64,000 nt of DNA, taken from Neurospora tetrasperma FGSC 2508 (Eukaryota; Ascomycota; Sordariomycetes; Sordariales; Sordariaceae). The position numbers were made by a program, and so were the translations under genes. Within the stretch, counting starts at the first letter, position 1, and each line of letters starts with the position of its first letter. The stretch is taken from contig NW_009799100.1 in the NCBI RefSeq assembly GCF_000213175.1, positions 4,641,526 to 4,705,525 of the forward strand, written 5' to 3'. A model generated the notes under the pieces. The model was not told where the DNA came from. It searched no databases and saw only the letters and a program-made list of their open reading frames with translations. Shown piece by piece: positions 1 to 13,525 of the stretch.

Positions 1-3000
1 AATGTACGACGTGGTGAAGTGGGCTTCGTCTTCTCCCTTTTCTGTGTTCGTACCAGTGCAGTTGGGGTTGCCATTTTTCCTTTTTTTTATCCCGTCTTCC
101 CTATAACGTATATGAGAAGTTTATATATGCTTCGAATCCATGACCCTGACGAGTGACAATGACAAGTGGTAAGCCAAGACGGCTTCCGCAGGCTTCTTCG
201 CTGTCCACTTTCAACGCTTGCACCCCATTTCGATCTTTTGTGTGTGGTGTGTGGTGTGTGGTGTGTGCTGACGATGCTGACGCTGACCTTCCTCAACGGC
301 TTCGGCCCGCTCGCATGCTCGGCGGCACGGCAACGGGCTGGTGGGGAGGGGGGCTGGCTGGCTGGCTGGCTAGCTGGGCGGACGTTTCATCTCGATACGG
401 TCGTAATCCGTCTTTAGCGGACCTCCTCTTTTCTTTCCTTCCCTTCTCGGTCATTTCATTACATTTTTTTCCGTGAATTTTTTTTCTAAACCTCTTCACG
501 GAATCAGGTAAAGTTCAATCAGGCACCATGCCCGTAGTGTGTGAAATTGTGTTTAAATCTTGAGAGGAATACTTCTTGCAACATGTTCACCCGTTACAGA
601 ATAACCCCCATGATTCCGTCGTCCATCTGCTTTTCAGTTTCGTCGTGAAAAGCAGGCGGCTGGGGGAAAAAAAAAACACTTCTTGGAATTATCCCATTCG
701 CGCAGCCAAAAAGTTTGTGCAGCAGCAGCAGCAGCAAAGAAATTTTGCTTGCTTCGTGACCAACAGAATTTCTTCCCCAGACAGAAAGCGTCGCATTCAA
801 GAGGGGAACGGACGAATAAACACCGGCCTTCCTGTCCGCAAGGCATCTCACGCAAGACGGGGCTCGGATGCAAAGAGGGTTACACTAGTAATGGGGACAA
901 TCGGGGACCTATTAAACTACTCAAATGTAGAAGGTTTCAAAGGGAAGGAAAGAGAAACTAGCGGTCTCCATACCTTCTACCAGTCGGCGCGAACCTTTTT
1001 TTTTTTGTGGGTGGCAGTTTGGCAGACTATCCAGTGTGCATGAAGACGGAAAACTTCGGTCCAAAGAAGAATTTACCTGATGTAGTGTATGATTGTCTCA
1101 GTGGGAATTGTCTGATATAAACGTGAATATACTCTTTTCAACAACCACCACTCAGGTGATACATAACACGGGCCATGCATACATACAACACGATCGATGG
1201 CCCCTTTTCTACCTCTCTATGCTATTTTTCTAATGGTTGGTTCGCAAATGGACAAATGATGGATGCCCATTATTTAACCGTCGTAACCTTGTCCCGTCTG
1301 TGTCAATCTGGGGTTGTCGTGACACATAACGTTCAGCATGTGCAAACAGCCAGAGACGTATCTGGTAGGGTAGCTTTGCAAGTTGCAGCGGATGAACATG
1401 ACGACTGCAACACAAAAAGCCATAAGAACGGGGATGGAGACGGGTAGAAGCGGTAGGCGGTTTTTGAAAATGAAAACGGCTGCTGTTTCTCTGCGCCCGT
1501 TGATAGAGGCAATTCATTCTTGTCTTCAAGGCTCACGTGTAACGAGGACAGATCTCTCTAGTTTCTCTTCAGTTGACCGTTCATGTCTCAAAAGAGCCAT
1601 TCTCGCGATTGGTCCTCGTCGTCGGCCACTCATGTTATTTGTTATATGCGCCCTGGCAGCAGATACACAGTGTCCCATGTACCTTGACGTGCGAATCGCC
1701 AATACTATCCTCACTAGTGCTGCCGTGTCAGGTCGCATTGCATGTGCAGCTCTCGGTTGTAGCTTTCCGCTCGACAGTGTAGGCATGTAACTTTTGTCGA
1801 GCTTGTCTTTTACGATGCGAGGTTCTTCTTCCACTTCGCTTCTTTCATACATAGATGCGAGCACACCGCCTGCGCCAGGTTGTCAACTCAGCGTCAACCT
1901 GCAAGGACTACGCGCAGTCTCGTCGAAAGATGGGCGGTATTGATATTCATTCGGATGTCAATCATCTATACTGCGTTATTGAAACTGAAAGCCAGACAGT
2001 CAAGATAAATATCGAAACTGAAGGGTCTCAGGGTTGACCGGGCGTTCGGCAAGGAGACTGGTGGGGGACTCGGATCGGAACAACCTCTTGGTTGGAATGT
2101 CTCCTGAGCGAACCAGGAAGTACAGTAGCCATCATATCTGGCACATAACAGCCCTGCGAGGAGTCTTGCTTGGAGGTATGTTACTGTACAGTGTGGAAGC
2201 CCCAAATCAATGGCGTGTGCTGTGATACTTCTCTGGTCAAGAGTGGCTGGCTTTTTGCCTTGTGACGGCCCAGGCCAGCGATGCCCAACGACGGGCAGCG
2301 GTTTGCGATTTCGGTTTCGAGGTAGCGAACCGACCCCCGATAAGATCATGTTTCGATAACTGTAGGGCAACGTACTTGAATCCCAATGCTTCTCCCACCT
2401 GTTCCCGCCCTGGCAGAGTCGGAAAAAGCAGATGACTTCGCCAGACTACATAATACATATGCGAGTACGGGCGCACAGCATAGGGCAGCTATTAATTGGC
2501 AGGTCGCAAGCCGACTGACATCGAGACTTGCTCTTGCTCAAAGGACCCGGGGTGTAAGAGGCGCTTCGTGGGAATGGTATGCAAAGTTAGTTGGACAGCA
2601 TACAGTTCGGTTCTCCACGCAAAACACTTTTGAAATGTCACGATAGGCAGGTGAACTTGTGGCGTTTTCGGGTAAAGTAGCCTTGATCTCCGGGTGAGCC
2701 GTCGTCCTTTACCCTCATTTCATCCTGACTTTCAGATGATCAACAACGTGTTGCATGTACACGTGGCGATTGTTGTTCGCTTGCGTGAATTTCTCTTGAA
2801 AAACCTGTTGTCCCCTTTCTCTGAAGAATAATTGCTGAATCGACAGTTGTGAGCAGGCCAAAGCAGCGACAAGACTGAAGGCTCGTTTTGTGCCTTGGAC
2901 ATGGTCGCATCTCACCAGGGCAGCATTCCCAACACACGCAGCGCACCCAGTATGCCCGTGCAATGAATTACTGGTACAGGCTTGTGCTCCAACGACAGCC

Positions 3001-3184
3001 CATCACCGGCGCTGCTGCTATCGCTGTTGCCAGACAAATGTCAATGGACGCATCTGGATGGAGCGGCGGGAGCGGTTTCTCGACCGTGGTTGGTTGGAAT
3101 CACAAAAAACTCGAGACATCAGTGGCGCGGACTTTTCTCCTCCGGTGTTCCATGCTTGCTGCCTACATGAGCGAAAGAGGCGGT
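1..3184. other. Intergenic region with no supported gene
   Basis: I see no convincing gene in this stretch, which lies downstream of the cofactor D stop codon. The open frames are short, overlap on both strands and match no family I know. Simple repeats are present: a GTGTGGT-type run near 240-267, a GGCT run near 352-374 and a CAG run near 719-735. A gene whose coding part lies left of the window could still have its untranslated region here. Confidence 0.6.
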
Positions 3185-6100
3185 CTAGCTGCCCAACTCG
3201 AGAGCCTCAATCAGCGATTTTACAGACCCCTTTTCAGCCTGACCCCAATCAACGCCCTTCAACTTCTGTGCTGCTGGGTCATTGAGGCTGATCGAGGTTA
3301 GTCCCCAGAGCTCATCGACCACAAAGCTCCTGATACGTGGCCATGGATGCATCACGAGGGCACCGAGTCTCTTACGAGCGTCCATGATGCCCTCTTGTTT
3401 CCGTTGTTCATCTGTACCGTCCACAGATGCCTGTTCAGAGCCGTAGGACCGACCGAGCGCAGCGACGGCGCCGTAAACCCTGATACAGGCCTCGATCTTG
3501 CGAACGTTACCTGTCTTATAGCAGGATTTCTGGGCCTGTAGGCATAGGCTCTTATAGTTGATCTGGTCACATGTTTGAAAGATGCCCACATGGAGCAGGA
3601 AAGCAGTGATCTCCAATGTCGGGACTAGCACGCGGTCCTGGCCTTGCCTGCTCTTAAGATTGCGAAGGAGTGCAGTGCACACGGCGTCTGTCTTCTTCTT
3701 CGACTGTTGGCAAAAGTCGCACAGGGCAGCTCTAGTTGCAATGACAAGCTCTTCGTTTCCGGTGTCGGCGGATGAGACAAGTCCGGCCAGGAGCTCCTCC
3801 ATCCAAACATCCGGGTCAGCTTTAAGAGTGTCTGATATACTGGGTTGTAATGTGTCTTCGAATAACAAATTAAGCAAGAAGCCGAAGTAGGCTCTGGAAG
3901 AAAAAGTTGATTCGCGAACCCTAGCAGAGCAACTGGAACCTGTCAGCATCTTTGTTGACAACAACGTCAGGCAATCGGACTGGACTCACTTCGCTTTAAG
4001 AACCAGAGCTAGAGCAGTCTGCGCTTCAGCTCTTACTTTGTCCAACTTCTCGGCTGCAAGACGCAGAATGCGCAAGAACAACGCTGAAACAACCCGGACA
4101 GCCTCGTTTGTGGGAAGTCGATCGAGTCTCTCCCAGAGGAACTTTGTTGCTTTAATAGCCTGCAAGCGGACTAGAGACCCGACGTCACCCCGTGCATTGG
4201 TGGTGTAGTCGTCCAAGCCGGCGGCAATCAGCTCGAGAAATGTGTCAACATTTTCTCGCAATATATCACTCTGAGTTAGACTAGAGAGGATAGAAACTCG
4301 GGTTTCGATGTCATTATCACTCTTCCAACGCTCGACAAAGGCGCTGCACATTAAGCTTCTGTCCTGCTCAGCGACCTTCAAAGTCGCAAGTACGGAGTAC
4401 GACATGGCGAGCGCAGCGAAATATCCCGAGGCGGTAGTTGCTCGACCAGATGAACGATAACGAACAGCGTCAGCCCATTCGCGTACGACGTTTTCACGCT
4501 CAGCATCTTCACAGAATATGAGCAGAACAAGCGCAGCTTCAGAAGCTACATATATGATTTCCTGCTCGGGACGGACAAGCCATTTTGCCAGGTTAGCTTT
4601 AGCAAGTCCTGCAATCCTGCTAACCTGTTCAGGTCTAGGTGTCATCTTCGCAACCAGGCTGGAAATCTCATTGCCACTTTTTGCAAAGAGGGCTCGTCCA
4701 GGCAGCAATACCTTTTCGGGCAACCTCAGCGTAGCGCCATTACTGGTCAGTACAGATGACTGCAAGACCGGGAAGGAGGATATGATCAAAGAGCTCGCTC
4801 CCTCCGCGATCAATTCCGGTTTACGGTATGTTGTGATGTTGGCATCTGTCAGGATTTCTGTTAACCCCGCAAGAGAATTGGAAATGAAGTTCGGGATAGA
4901 GTCGTGGGAAGCGGTGCTTCCTGCGTCTTGAGACGCGCTTGCAGTGTTCGGGAATGCGTCGAGCAAGGATGCAAAGCTCATAAGTAGCCCGTGTCTTTCC
5001 TCCACTTGCCGTACTTGCAGTGACTTGATCCGGTCAAGGACCATAGTCATGAAGTGCGTGAGCCTTGCAGCCGAATCGGGGACGCCCACGGCAAGCTCTG
5101 AAGCAATGGTGCCAAAGGACGCTCCTGCTGCTCTTCTCGCCATGGCGTCGAAATCGCCGATGCCCCTCCAGCCGAGGAGCGCGTGCAAAATGGCCTCGCC
5201 ATACTGACTCGATAATTTGGTGACATTCAGGGCGACCTCCTGGAGAGCTCTGGATCTCCGAGCTACAGCGTGGTAGTCAACTGTTTGGACCACCCAAATT
5301 CCCTTCTCAACCGTATCAGGATGACGGCCAATCAGTTCCTGCAAGGCGGCAGAAGAACCACGTCTGATGTTTCCTGATGGATCCAGGCATGCAGCCACCA
5401 CGAGTTCCGTAGCCAGAATTTGGAGCATAGAGGCCTGTTGGTTGTAGGATCTGGCTGATATCGTGGAGCCGGTGGGGACTGCAAGCAGTTCCTTTGTACT
5501 ATATCTACGTGCGAGTGCCCATATGCCGAAGCACGCCGCATCTCGAACATTGGTGCCGATAGATCCGCCAGAAGTTCCTCGCCTTTCGAACGAAAGCCCG
5601 GTCAAAAGGGCATTGATGATGCCATTGAGATTTTCTGCCGGGGGTGAACGTCTGTATAGAAGGTGGGATAGAGTGAGCATCAGCCCATGCCACTCGAGAG
5701 GATCAACGGCGCCAATGTCCATGACTGGCGGTGCGTTTGTATCCTTGGGGTCCTTGACCCATAGGACATTTTTGTTCAACGAGTCAATCACGGCCTCGAC
5801 AACTTCTGAGGCCATGTCAGGATCAAGCTTCAAGGTGATGACACTCAGCGCTTTGCTAGCAGCGAACCGGACTGGCGTATCATTGTCTGCGAGATTTTCG
5901 AGTAAGAAACCAATGGTGGTTTCAATAATCTCCATGCTCGACATATCTTGCCTGGACACGCGCAAGATGGAAACCGCGAGTGACCGAATCACCTTGATCA
6001 TTGTCTTGCGAGCCAGTGCCGATGACATGACTGAACCGGCAGCATTTTGATCAGTGGCAGCCCCATGAACTTCGTGAAACAAAGTCAGCAGATATTTGTC

Positions 6101-7075
6101 CATGTCGGAGGTATCGATTGACGAGATAAGAACGCCGGACAGGAAGGAGAGAACGCCGATGTAATGGTAAGGTGTTCTTTCAAGTCCCTCTTGAGGGCGA
6201 AGAGCGGAGAGAGCCCAGTTTACTAAGGCATCCATTACGCCAAGTTGCTGCATATCTCTGCGCATGGAAACACGGACCAAGAGGGCTTTTGCGGCATCGC
6301 GCTCCTTGCCCGGGGAGGCAAGATACTTGATGGCCAGAGGCAGAATGCGAGTAGTTATACCGGGAAGACCTCGAGGCCACTGAAAACCGGGAATAGGCAC
6401 GAGATCATCCTGCTCGATATCGGTTGATGAGATGGTGGCCAAATCAAAGGGGGCAAGCATAAGGTGTGAAAGCCACAACAAGACAATATACCTCTCCTCC
6501 CAGGTCCACTGCGGACCGCTACCGGCGGCGGCGGTGCTGGCATCAGTCGAGGAGGGCTGTGCGTCTTGGTGTCTTTCTGACTCCTCAAGGGCAGAGAGTA
6601 CAAGCTCGAGGTACTTTGTCTCGTTGTTGAGAAAGCGGACAATGACCTTTTCACCACGAATCTTGCAGAAGGTGTACAAGATCTTGCAAATGGCCCTCGG
6701 CAACGGAGTCAACAGATCCGATCTGGTTGAAAGCAGTTTGTTCCGGTAGCGAGATTGCTGATACTCGAGGAAATTCTCGGCAAGGATGGGAAGCCATTTC
6801 GGCAGCCAGGGATCCAGAAGCTGTGGGAGTTCTTGGAAAGGATCAAGGAGCTGTGGATCTCATTAGTTCTCGCTGCCATCGTATACGACTGTAAAGACAC
6901 TTACTCCGGAAATGATGCGCTCCAGCTCACGAGAACGCACACGGGATCTGACTACAGTGCCACCGGAGCCATTCTGCTTCCTGAGGAAGGGGACTAGGGA
7001 GGTGTCGAAATCGGCGATGAGGTCATTGGATATTTTTTGTAGCTTGATGTCCAAGTCGTCTTCTGGCGCGTCCAT
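3185..7075 (-). CDS. Tubulin-folding cofactor D (TBCD; Cin1/Alp1 family)
   Basis: Three exons are inferred: 7075-6905, 6850-3990 and 3893-3185. The introns are 6851-6904 (54 nt, GTAAGT to CACAG, branch-like CTAAT) and 3894-3989 (96 nt, GTGAGT to TCCAG). They join in frame into about 1246 residues, close to the usual size of the family. Cofactor D is a HEAT-repeat chaperone that, with cofactors C and E and Arl2, assembles and recycles alpha/beta-tubulin heterodimers in the cytosol. The family signature early in exon 2 is clear: the LLDPWLPKWLP segment, then KIRGEKVIVRFL, then WEERYIVLLWLSHLMLAPFD. The C-terminal cofactor D domain includes AYFGFLLNLLFED and HPWPRIRSFVVDELWGL. The ATG at 7075 is chosen because the acidic N-terminus runs straight into the first splice donor. 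The exact acceptor of intron 2 is chosen for frame. Confidence 0.93.
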
Positions 7076-7916
7076 GATGATGACACAGTCTACTATACCC
7101 TCGAAGTTTGACAGTCTAGTAGGATTGAGTGATGGACAGTCGGTGATGATTTCAAGTAAGATGGTTGGTTGATGCCGGCTTCACTTTGGAGTACGGTGCC
7201 TGCCGTGAGACTGTGAGGGGAGACTGCCAAGAAAGACAGCTCATTGGCGCTGCCGTCGGTACAGTAGCCTGAGTGCCGATGTACCCCGCTTCTACAATCA
7301 CTGCAAAACATTCCACTGCTCACTCTCGACGGGACAATATCGAGAGAAGGAGCAGCCAGCAACTACAATCAAATCAAGAAGGCAGCATGGACACGCGCTT
7401 CGTTCATGTATCATCGAAATCTCTGCACCTGCCTCAACTGCAGTGGTCAAATGAACGATCGGAGGCCGACGTCGGAAGGGTTTCTCGCTACCTTAGGCAG
7501 CAGTACGCTTCACGGCACTTGGCAGTTGTTCTTGCTGTGTTCGTCAATCGCAGCGGATCACAACAACTGAACAACAACCTAACAAACAGCTCACGACCTT
7601 CTCACCACAGCCGGGCATTCAGACACAGGTCACATCGGGCACAGCATGAATCGGTCCCGATAGTGTCGATACTGTTTGGTGTCTTTATTCAAGTACACCA
7701 TGGCATGGTCCAATCTACCCTCATGTTCGACCCATACATATTCCAAGGTACCAAACAGACCAAACACCATTAGAACTACTGATTACCACAAGGAAGCCGC
7801 CCGTATTCCATTCCACTTGGTATTACATTACACCACCCTCATATCGTACAGCCATCGAACCCCAAACGCCATCGTAGAAACCGCGCCCATTCGAAAATGA
7901 AAACAAAAACACTAAA
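7076..7916. other. Intergenic region: cofactor D upstream and GH76 downstream
   Basis: The interval lies between two minus-strand genes, so it should contain the cofactor D promoter and 5' leader and the GH76 3' untranslated region. A 166-codon open frame on the plus strand near 7273-7773 is serine- and histidine-rich, resembles no family I know and is not called. I found no clear TATA box for the cofactor D gene, which is usual for a housekeeping gene. Confidence 0.5.
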
Positions 7917-9179
7917 CTACTTCTTGATCGCCGTCAACGCGCCCACCAGCACATCCATGGCCGAGCTGTGTGTTGCTGCCGTCGGCCCCTTGCCTGCCTC
8001 GGCTGGCCCTGCCCAGCTGATGCCCAGCTGGTTCTTGGAGTTGCGGTTGTGGGCCCAGATCGAGTCGGCGTTCTTGAGGATGGCGTCCCGGAAGTTGTCG
8101 TGCGGCGCTACGTTGTGGAGGTAGGCCAGATTGCGCACAAAGACGCCCTTGAACTGACTCCCGTCATCGCCACAGTTGGGTTCGCACCGGTCGATTTCGC
8201 GGATAATGCCGTTTTCGTCCTGAAGCGCCTTGAGCGCTGCATTCGCGATGGTGACGGCTTCGGCCAGATAAGACTGGTCGCCCGTCGCCTTGGACAACTC
8301 CACCAGGCCGCCCAAGATGACGCCCTGGTTGTACGACCACGTCGGCATTTTGTTGTTGACGCAGCCCTGGTCCGTCCTCTTTAGCCCGTCGTTGATGAGG
8401 CCCTTGTCGTTGATCAAGCCGCTCTGTTTGAACCAGTTCCACGCCTCGACCGTCTGGCTTATGTACCAGTCTTTCCTCGGCGACTCCCGGTTGGCGAGAC
8501 TGGCGCCTAGGGCGATGTACAGTTCGTTTGCAATGGCGTTCTTGTATTTCCTGTCCTTGCTCCACCATATTCCTCCTCCGCATGTCGAGTCGAGGCCATT
8601 TACCACCATATCATCATAAATGGTTTGCGCAGCGGTGAGCATGAAGAGATCGCCTGTTGCGTCCCATCCCCGGACCAGAGCCAGTCCCCACCAACCCTCG
8701 TCGTCAAAAAAGTTGTTGAGGAATTTAGGAAAGCCCTGCGATCTTCGTTTTCCTGCTAGTTCGTCCCCTATCGTGTCGTATTCTTCCTCTATCGTTTCGT
8801 ACTTGTACATCGCGACAAACTTTCCGTTCGCCCCGAGCAGCTTGTCCGCCGTCGCGCTTGTCCTCTGCGCATTGTAGAAGGTGGTCTGGAAGATTTCCTT
8901 TATTCTGATGGCTTCGTCGATGGCGGGGTCTGCCAAAGCCAAGTCGCCCATAACCGTGAGGCAGTTGGCGCCGTTCCACCAGCCAGTTGTGTTCCAGAGA
9001 CCCGACGGTAGGTCATACCACTCTTGGAGCGCCATGGCAGCATCTTGGGCCTTTTGGGCATAAGTGCTGTTGTCCACTTGGGCATAGGTGCTGTTGTCGT
9101 TCACCGCATGTCGATGAGGATGGGTGGATGCGAAAAAGAGAGTCCGGGCAGCGAGAGGACCCCACTGAATGGCTACCAT
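7917..9179 (-). CDS. Glycoside hydrolase family 76 (alpha-1,6-mannanase/DFG5-like), probably secreted
   Basis: This single-exon frame of about 420 residues belongs to GH76, endo-acting alpha-1,6-mannan enzymes. The family also includes the fungal Dfg5/Dcw1 proteins, which attach GPI-mannoproteins to cell-wall glucan. Visible family blocks, in order, are GWWNGANCLTVMGD, FLNNFFDDEGWWGLALV (with the paired Asp residues typical of the catalytic site), CGGGIWWSKDRKYKNAIANE, TWSYNQGVILGGLVELSKA and DGSQFKGVFVRNLAYL. The start is the ATG at 9179; the frame stays open upstream to a TTG but has no earlier ATG. The first 25 residues contain a short hydrophobic stretch (GPLAARTLFFAS) that could be a weak signal peptide. 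I see no obvious GPI-anchor tail, so a soluble secreted enzyme is more likely than a Dfg5 orthologue. The N-terminus contains an eight-residue tandem duplication based on DNSTYAQ. Confidence 0.88.
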   Translation of the reverse strand: MVAIQWGPLAARTLFFASTHPHRHAVNDNSTYAQVDNSTYAQKAQDAAMALQEWYDLPSGLWNTTGWWNGANCLTVMGDLALADPAIDEAIRIKEIFQTTFYNAQRTSATADKLLGANGKFVAMYKYETIEEEYDTIGDELAGKRRSQGFPKFLNNFFDDEGWWGLALVRGWDATGDLFMLTAAQTIYDDMVVNGLDSTCGGGIWWSKDRKYKNAIANELYIALGASLANRESPRKDWYISQTVEAWNWFKQSGLINDKGLINDGLKRTDQGCVNNKMPTWSYNQGVILGGLVELSKATGDQSYLAEAVTIANAALKALQDENGIIREIDRCEPNCGDDGSQFKGVFVRNLAYLHNVAPHDNFRDAILKNADSIWAHNRNSKNQLGISWAGPAEAGKGPTAATHSSAMDVLVGALTAIKK

Positions 9180-9280
9180 TTTGATCAAAAAGAGAGAATG
9201 GAAGGACAGAGGTGATCGACGAGAAGCAAGTCTCCTGGATGACAAGTTCGGTATGGGGGACCGGGGAGCAGTCGATGGCC

Positions 9281-9286
9281 TATATA
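9281..9286 (-). promoter_or_regulatory. Possible TATA box of the GH76 gene
   Basis: On the minus strand the sequence reads GGTATATAGGCC, about 100 nt upstream of the chosen ATG at 9179. That spacing would give a 5' leader of roughly 70 nt. The call rests on motif and position only. Confidence 0.4.
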
Positions 9287-12200
9287 CCCGACATGGTCAC
9301 CACTAGAGCCATATATGTTGGGACTGGCGAGTGATGCATTGGACATCAGTGAAATGCGCGTGGATTCCAACCATGTCGTGTGCCGTGTGCCGTTCCCCCC
9401 ATGTGTTGCTTTCTTTAACGCCAGGGGCCTTACAAGGCTGTCCGACCTCGACTAAGAATTCGAGACCGAGCCCGTCATCCTATGTAATATGCCAGCCGCG
9501 CTAGGGCAGAAGCGAATCACTGTCACCCTCCGCCTGATCCATGGTCATGGACAAAGCTGGGCAGTCAGTCCAACGATGGCAGGGCAGCAGCCCACAAAAA
9601 GTCATGGCTCACAATTGCAATACTCGGCGATGCTATGCCTGTCAAGAGGCGTAAAGCATCCAAAGATTCATGTTATCAATGACGTAGCTGCGCGCGCAGT
9701 AGCTCGTTGGGCGGTCAGGGGTTAAGGCTACCATTAACACTTCAGGTCAAGAGTCCACGGTCATAGACTGCCAAGTGTTTCATAACAAAATTGGCTTCAT
9801 GCCTGAATGACCCAAATCCCAAATAGGGTTGGCACCTGGATTAAGCGACAAAGGAAGTGAAGAAATTTGGGCTACCCCTAGCTTCTTCGGCTCGCGCTTA
9901 TTACACCGTTGCAGTCTGGGCGGCTCTGCTACGCCTACAAGGCCTGAATGATGCCGAATACAACGCTCCCTAAATTGGCGTTGCAGCGCCCAGAAAGGGG
10001 CCTATTCAGTTATTTAGGGCGAATACAGAGCTCTAAGCTCCGTCTCTTTGGGTCGCTTCCCTCTACACTTACCTCTTCGTCACTTGTTGTCGATGTGCGA
10101 AAGCGGCGTCTTTTGTCCAACGTGAAGCGTCCCGAATTGGCAGCCCGGTCCATATCCAATGCTCTCTTTTCTGGTCAGAACACAGAGTGAAACAACAAGC
10201 TCGCCACGAGAGTGCCCTGTCTGGTGTGTCTCACGGGGGGTATTCTTGGAATACCTACTGTCCCACCACAATGTCATTGGGCATGTTCTCTCTTTGAATC
10301 TATTCACCTGAAAAGTATCATCGGACGCCCCAAGTCCAGGGCTCCTCGCAACATAGGATCATGCGGTGCTGTTCATACGGTCACGAATATCGAGTGATGG
10401 AGCCCGTTCATACGGCGCACTAGGTAACCTATGGCGTTAAATCCATCCTTCGGCAAGCGACGACAGCCGCTGAAGCAATCCCGGTGAAATCACACAATCA
10501 CGAAAGCGTAGTCTGCTCGGCGGGTGTTCGGACAACCCGGGAACTGGTGATTGGCCCTAGATGATGACTGTCGGCTCCAGCATGGACGTATAAATGGGGA
10601 GTGTCTCATTGCTTCTTTACACATGACAAAATCCCGAACAGAGTACATACGGAAGGTGATACAGAGCGATGCTGTCGTGATGCGGCGATCATCATGTCCG
10701 GGCATCCCTTCTTCCTCATCGTCGTATGGCTGTTTTTGGCGGTCATAAGGCCTGGATTCCCAAAGGGGTTTCGTCTGCCCTCAGATGCAGTGTACCTCGC
10801 TTCGGGGGCTCCAAAAAAGGTCATCCGTACAGGGCACAGGACGAGTCCCGATTCCCAGACCACAACACCGTTTTCCACGATATCTCATTCCCGAATTGTG
10901 GTTAATTGGGAAAGACGGTAGTGGCTTGATTTTCAGGGTAATGACGACATTGGGGTTCAGGTACGGGGCATTGTTCGGTGTATAGCGAACTTGGTCTTTC
11001 GGTTTTTAACTCCGCTGAGTGGTTGTTATGGTTGTTGTTGGTGTCCCGTCACGTGAGAAATAAGCTAGCCATGGCCTGCACCTGAGCCCCTATGCCCCAA
11101 CTTTTAGACCTCCGAACTGTGCACAGTGTGACCTATACTCTTCTCTACTTGATGAATTCAACATCACCACCATCATATTGATTCTTGTCGTTCTTATTCA
11201 GCCTGTTCACAGTGGTTCCTGAACCAACCGGACTTCCGGGACAAACCCCTATGATGCACAGGAGATCAAGTATCCACTCCGTTCACATATACTGATATGC
11301 AGTCATGATCCCTTTCCTGATAATCGTTCTGTTGATCTGTACCTCTATCAACAGAGCTGAAAATATTGACCCTGAGTTCTCTATCGGCATTCTGGGATGG
11401 TCCTACCAAGTTCGAATTGCGAGTCCAATAACCGTTGGCTTTCCATGCTGCTTGTTCGGTGGTCATTCCATCCAGATCGTCATCTCACACCCATTCCCAC
11501 CAAGGAAGTTGGGTCAGATGGACCGGATTCAGTCACGATCCTTTCTTCCATCCGACTTTTACCTCCGTTACCAAAAGCGCGAGCCATCTCACAATTACGG
11601 AGCTTTCACATCTTGTCATGGACAAGGACCAAACCTCGGCAACCCTGATGTGGTGTTTCCGAAGCGTGCCACACGATGTGATCAATTTCTAGTCAGCTCA
11701 CGTCCATTTCCAATCCCAGAAAGGGATCACCAAACCGACAAAACAGGTCATCGATTTACAGACCCCTTCGTTTGATCCGTCTACGAATCTTGAGGGACCT
11801 CCTCGTCTGTAGGTAAATTGGCAACGAAAAGATGTCGGTCGGTAGTTTGCTGCTGTTAAGGTTCGTCACACCAGGTGATTCCATCTTGGCGATATCTATG
11901 TTGCACGAGGAAACAGAAACACCTGCGAAGCCGGGATCGGGGGCTCCTTTTTTTGAGTTTTGAGTAACCCAATCGCTTCGGTCCACGGGAACATTATGAT
12001 TTCCATGATGCTCTTTCTGGTATGCTTGTTTTCGGAGCAAAGAAAAAGTGGCTTAAGACATTGGAAGGATTTGAGACCTTCGAAAAGAGTACTCACCCCC
12101 AGCCTTTTTTTTGCAAGTTAAGGTATTGATGAGCTGGCAAAGCTTCCCCAGCACCTTCTGGAAGGGTACCTACCTAGCTAGCCACTGATGTCATATCAAC

Positions 12201-13525
12201 GAAAGAAATGGCTTATGGCTTTAAGAGGCTGAGACAAAAGGGGTTGGTTGGGTCTTCTGGGGTATCAAGTTAGATCCAACTTTAATTCGGGAGTCTCTTG
12301 GTCTCTCCAATCGTTTTGTTATTGTCGGTGTTATTGGCTTTAGTTCGTACGCAACATCTGGGAATCCAACCTGCTAAGAACGACTGAGTTGAAGGTCTCT
12401 TGGACCTCTTCAACACATAGCTACCACTATAGTTATCCTTGACTCCATTGTTACTCATCAACTATCTCATTCGCAGTTTATGAACATGGGGTGTTGTTGC
12501 ACTTTCTGTCTTCGTCAGGGATCGTCAGAAATTTAGCGGTCAGATAGACAGGAGCAGATCAGCCGGGCTTATCCCGAAGGGTCGCTATAGCAGGTCTTAA
12601 TGTATGTCTGTACGTCCTCGGGGATAAAAGGGATCCGTGCATTTGGATCTCGGAGAAGGAGATCAACCAACTTGGACAGTCATTGTTGTCTGTGTGGAAT
12701 GCACTCGAGCTTTGCATCAGTCTTGCTAAGCTTTGCTCCGTAGAGGTAACCTCTTCGTCTTGTGAACTTCTGAACAGATTTGTTCTTCGCAGAAAGAAAA
12801 AAAGAAGAAGGAAAAGAAAAAGAAGTCAAAGGTAAATTGTCTTGGTTTTTCCATAGCAGATGTTCGACAATTGTGTTGTTCATTCAGTGGAGAAGTTCTC
12901 ACAGCAGGCTTGCTCCCAAGTACGAGTAGAGGTATTACGTGGGCAGCTATCCAGGTCTGGTTTATATAGTGTTTTGTTCTATTTCAACATATGGCCTTGT
13001 TCTGTAACCAAATTTTCATATACAATCATGAGGTAGGTAGTAAAGGTATGTGGTCTCATATATCCGGATTGTGTACTGGAAAACTCGGGATCCCATCTTT
13101 GAGGGAGGTAACGGTGCGGACATGCCATTTTGGCGCAGACATGGATTAGAACCATTCAATGGCTTTTTTTCATCTGTAGGATACCATTTTGAGCATACAG
13201 GTTCCTCAATCTCGCCGTAGTCGTCGATCTGCTACCAATCACTACTTGAATTCTTGAGCGGCACTAAACTGAGGATGTGCACGTCGGGCAGTCGGGCGGT
13301 CGGGGAACGAGATCGGAACACCCGACGCCAAGACATTCTACAAGCCGATGGCTTCCCCGATGTTAAATACCGATGGACCATCCAACCACCCTATGTAACT
13401 GCCGAACTACTCGGCAATTGATCCTCATAGCAGTAACTACACTAGCTTATTCACATGCACCCCCATACAAGCAGTGTTATTCCATCTTGATGTATGTACA
13501 CTACACAAAATGTGAGCTACATTGA
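9287..13525. other. 4.2 kb intergenic region with no supported gene
   Basis: No frame here shows a recognisable family or sustained coding character. The longest is a 156-codon plus-strand frame (11305-11775) whose first residues look hydrophobic, but the rest is unremarkable and I do not call it. The interval must include the GH76 promoter and the 3' untranslated region of the downstream transcription factor gene. Composition is ordinary, without the strong TpA enrichment of the RIP island on the right. Confidence 0.5.

Noticed and set aside
7273-7773. 166-codon plus-strand frame between cofactor D and GH76
   Set aside because: Ser/His/Gln-rich without a domain, and it lies where the cofactor D leader and the GH76 3' end must be.
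11305-11775. 156-codon plus-strand frame with a hydrophobic start, considered as a small secreted protein
   Set aside because: Only the first residues look signal-like; the rest has no cysteine pattern, no family resemblance and ordinary intergenic composition.
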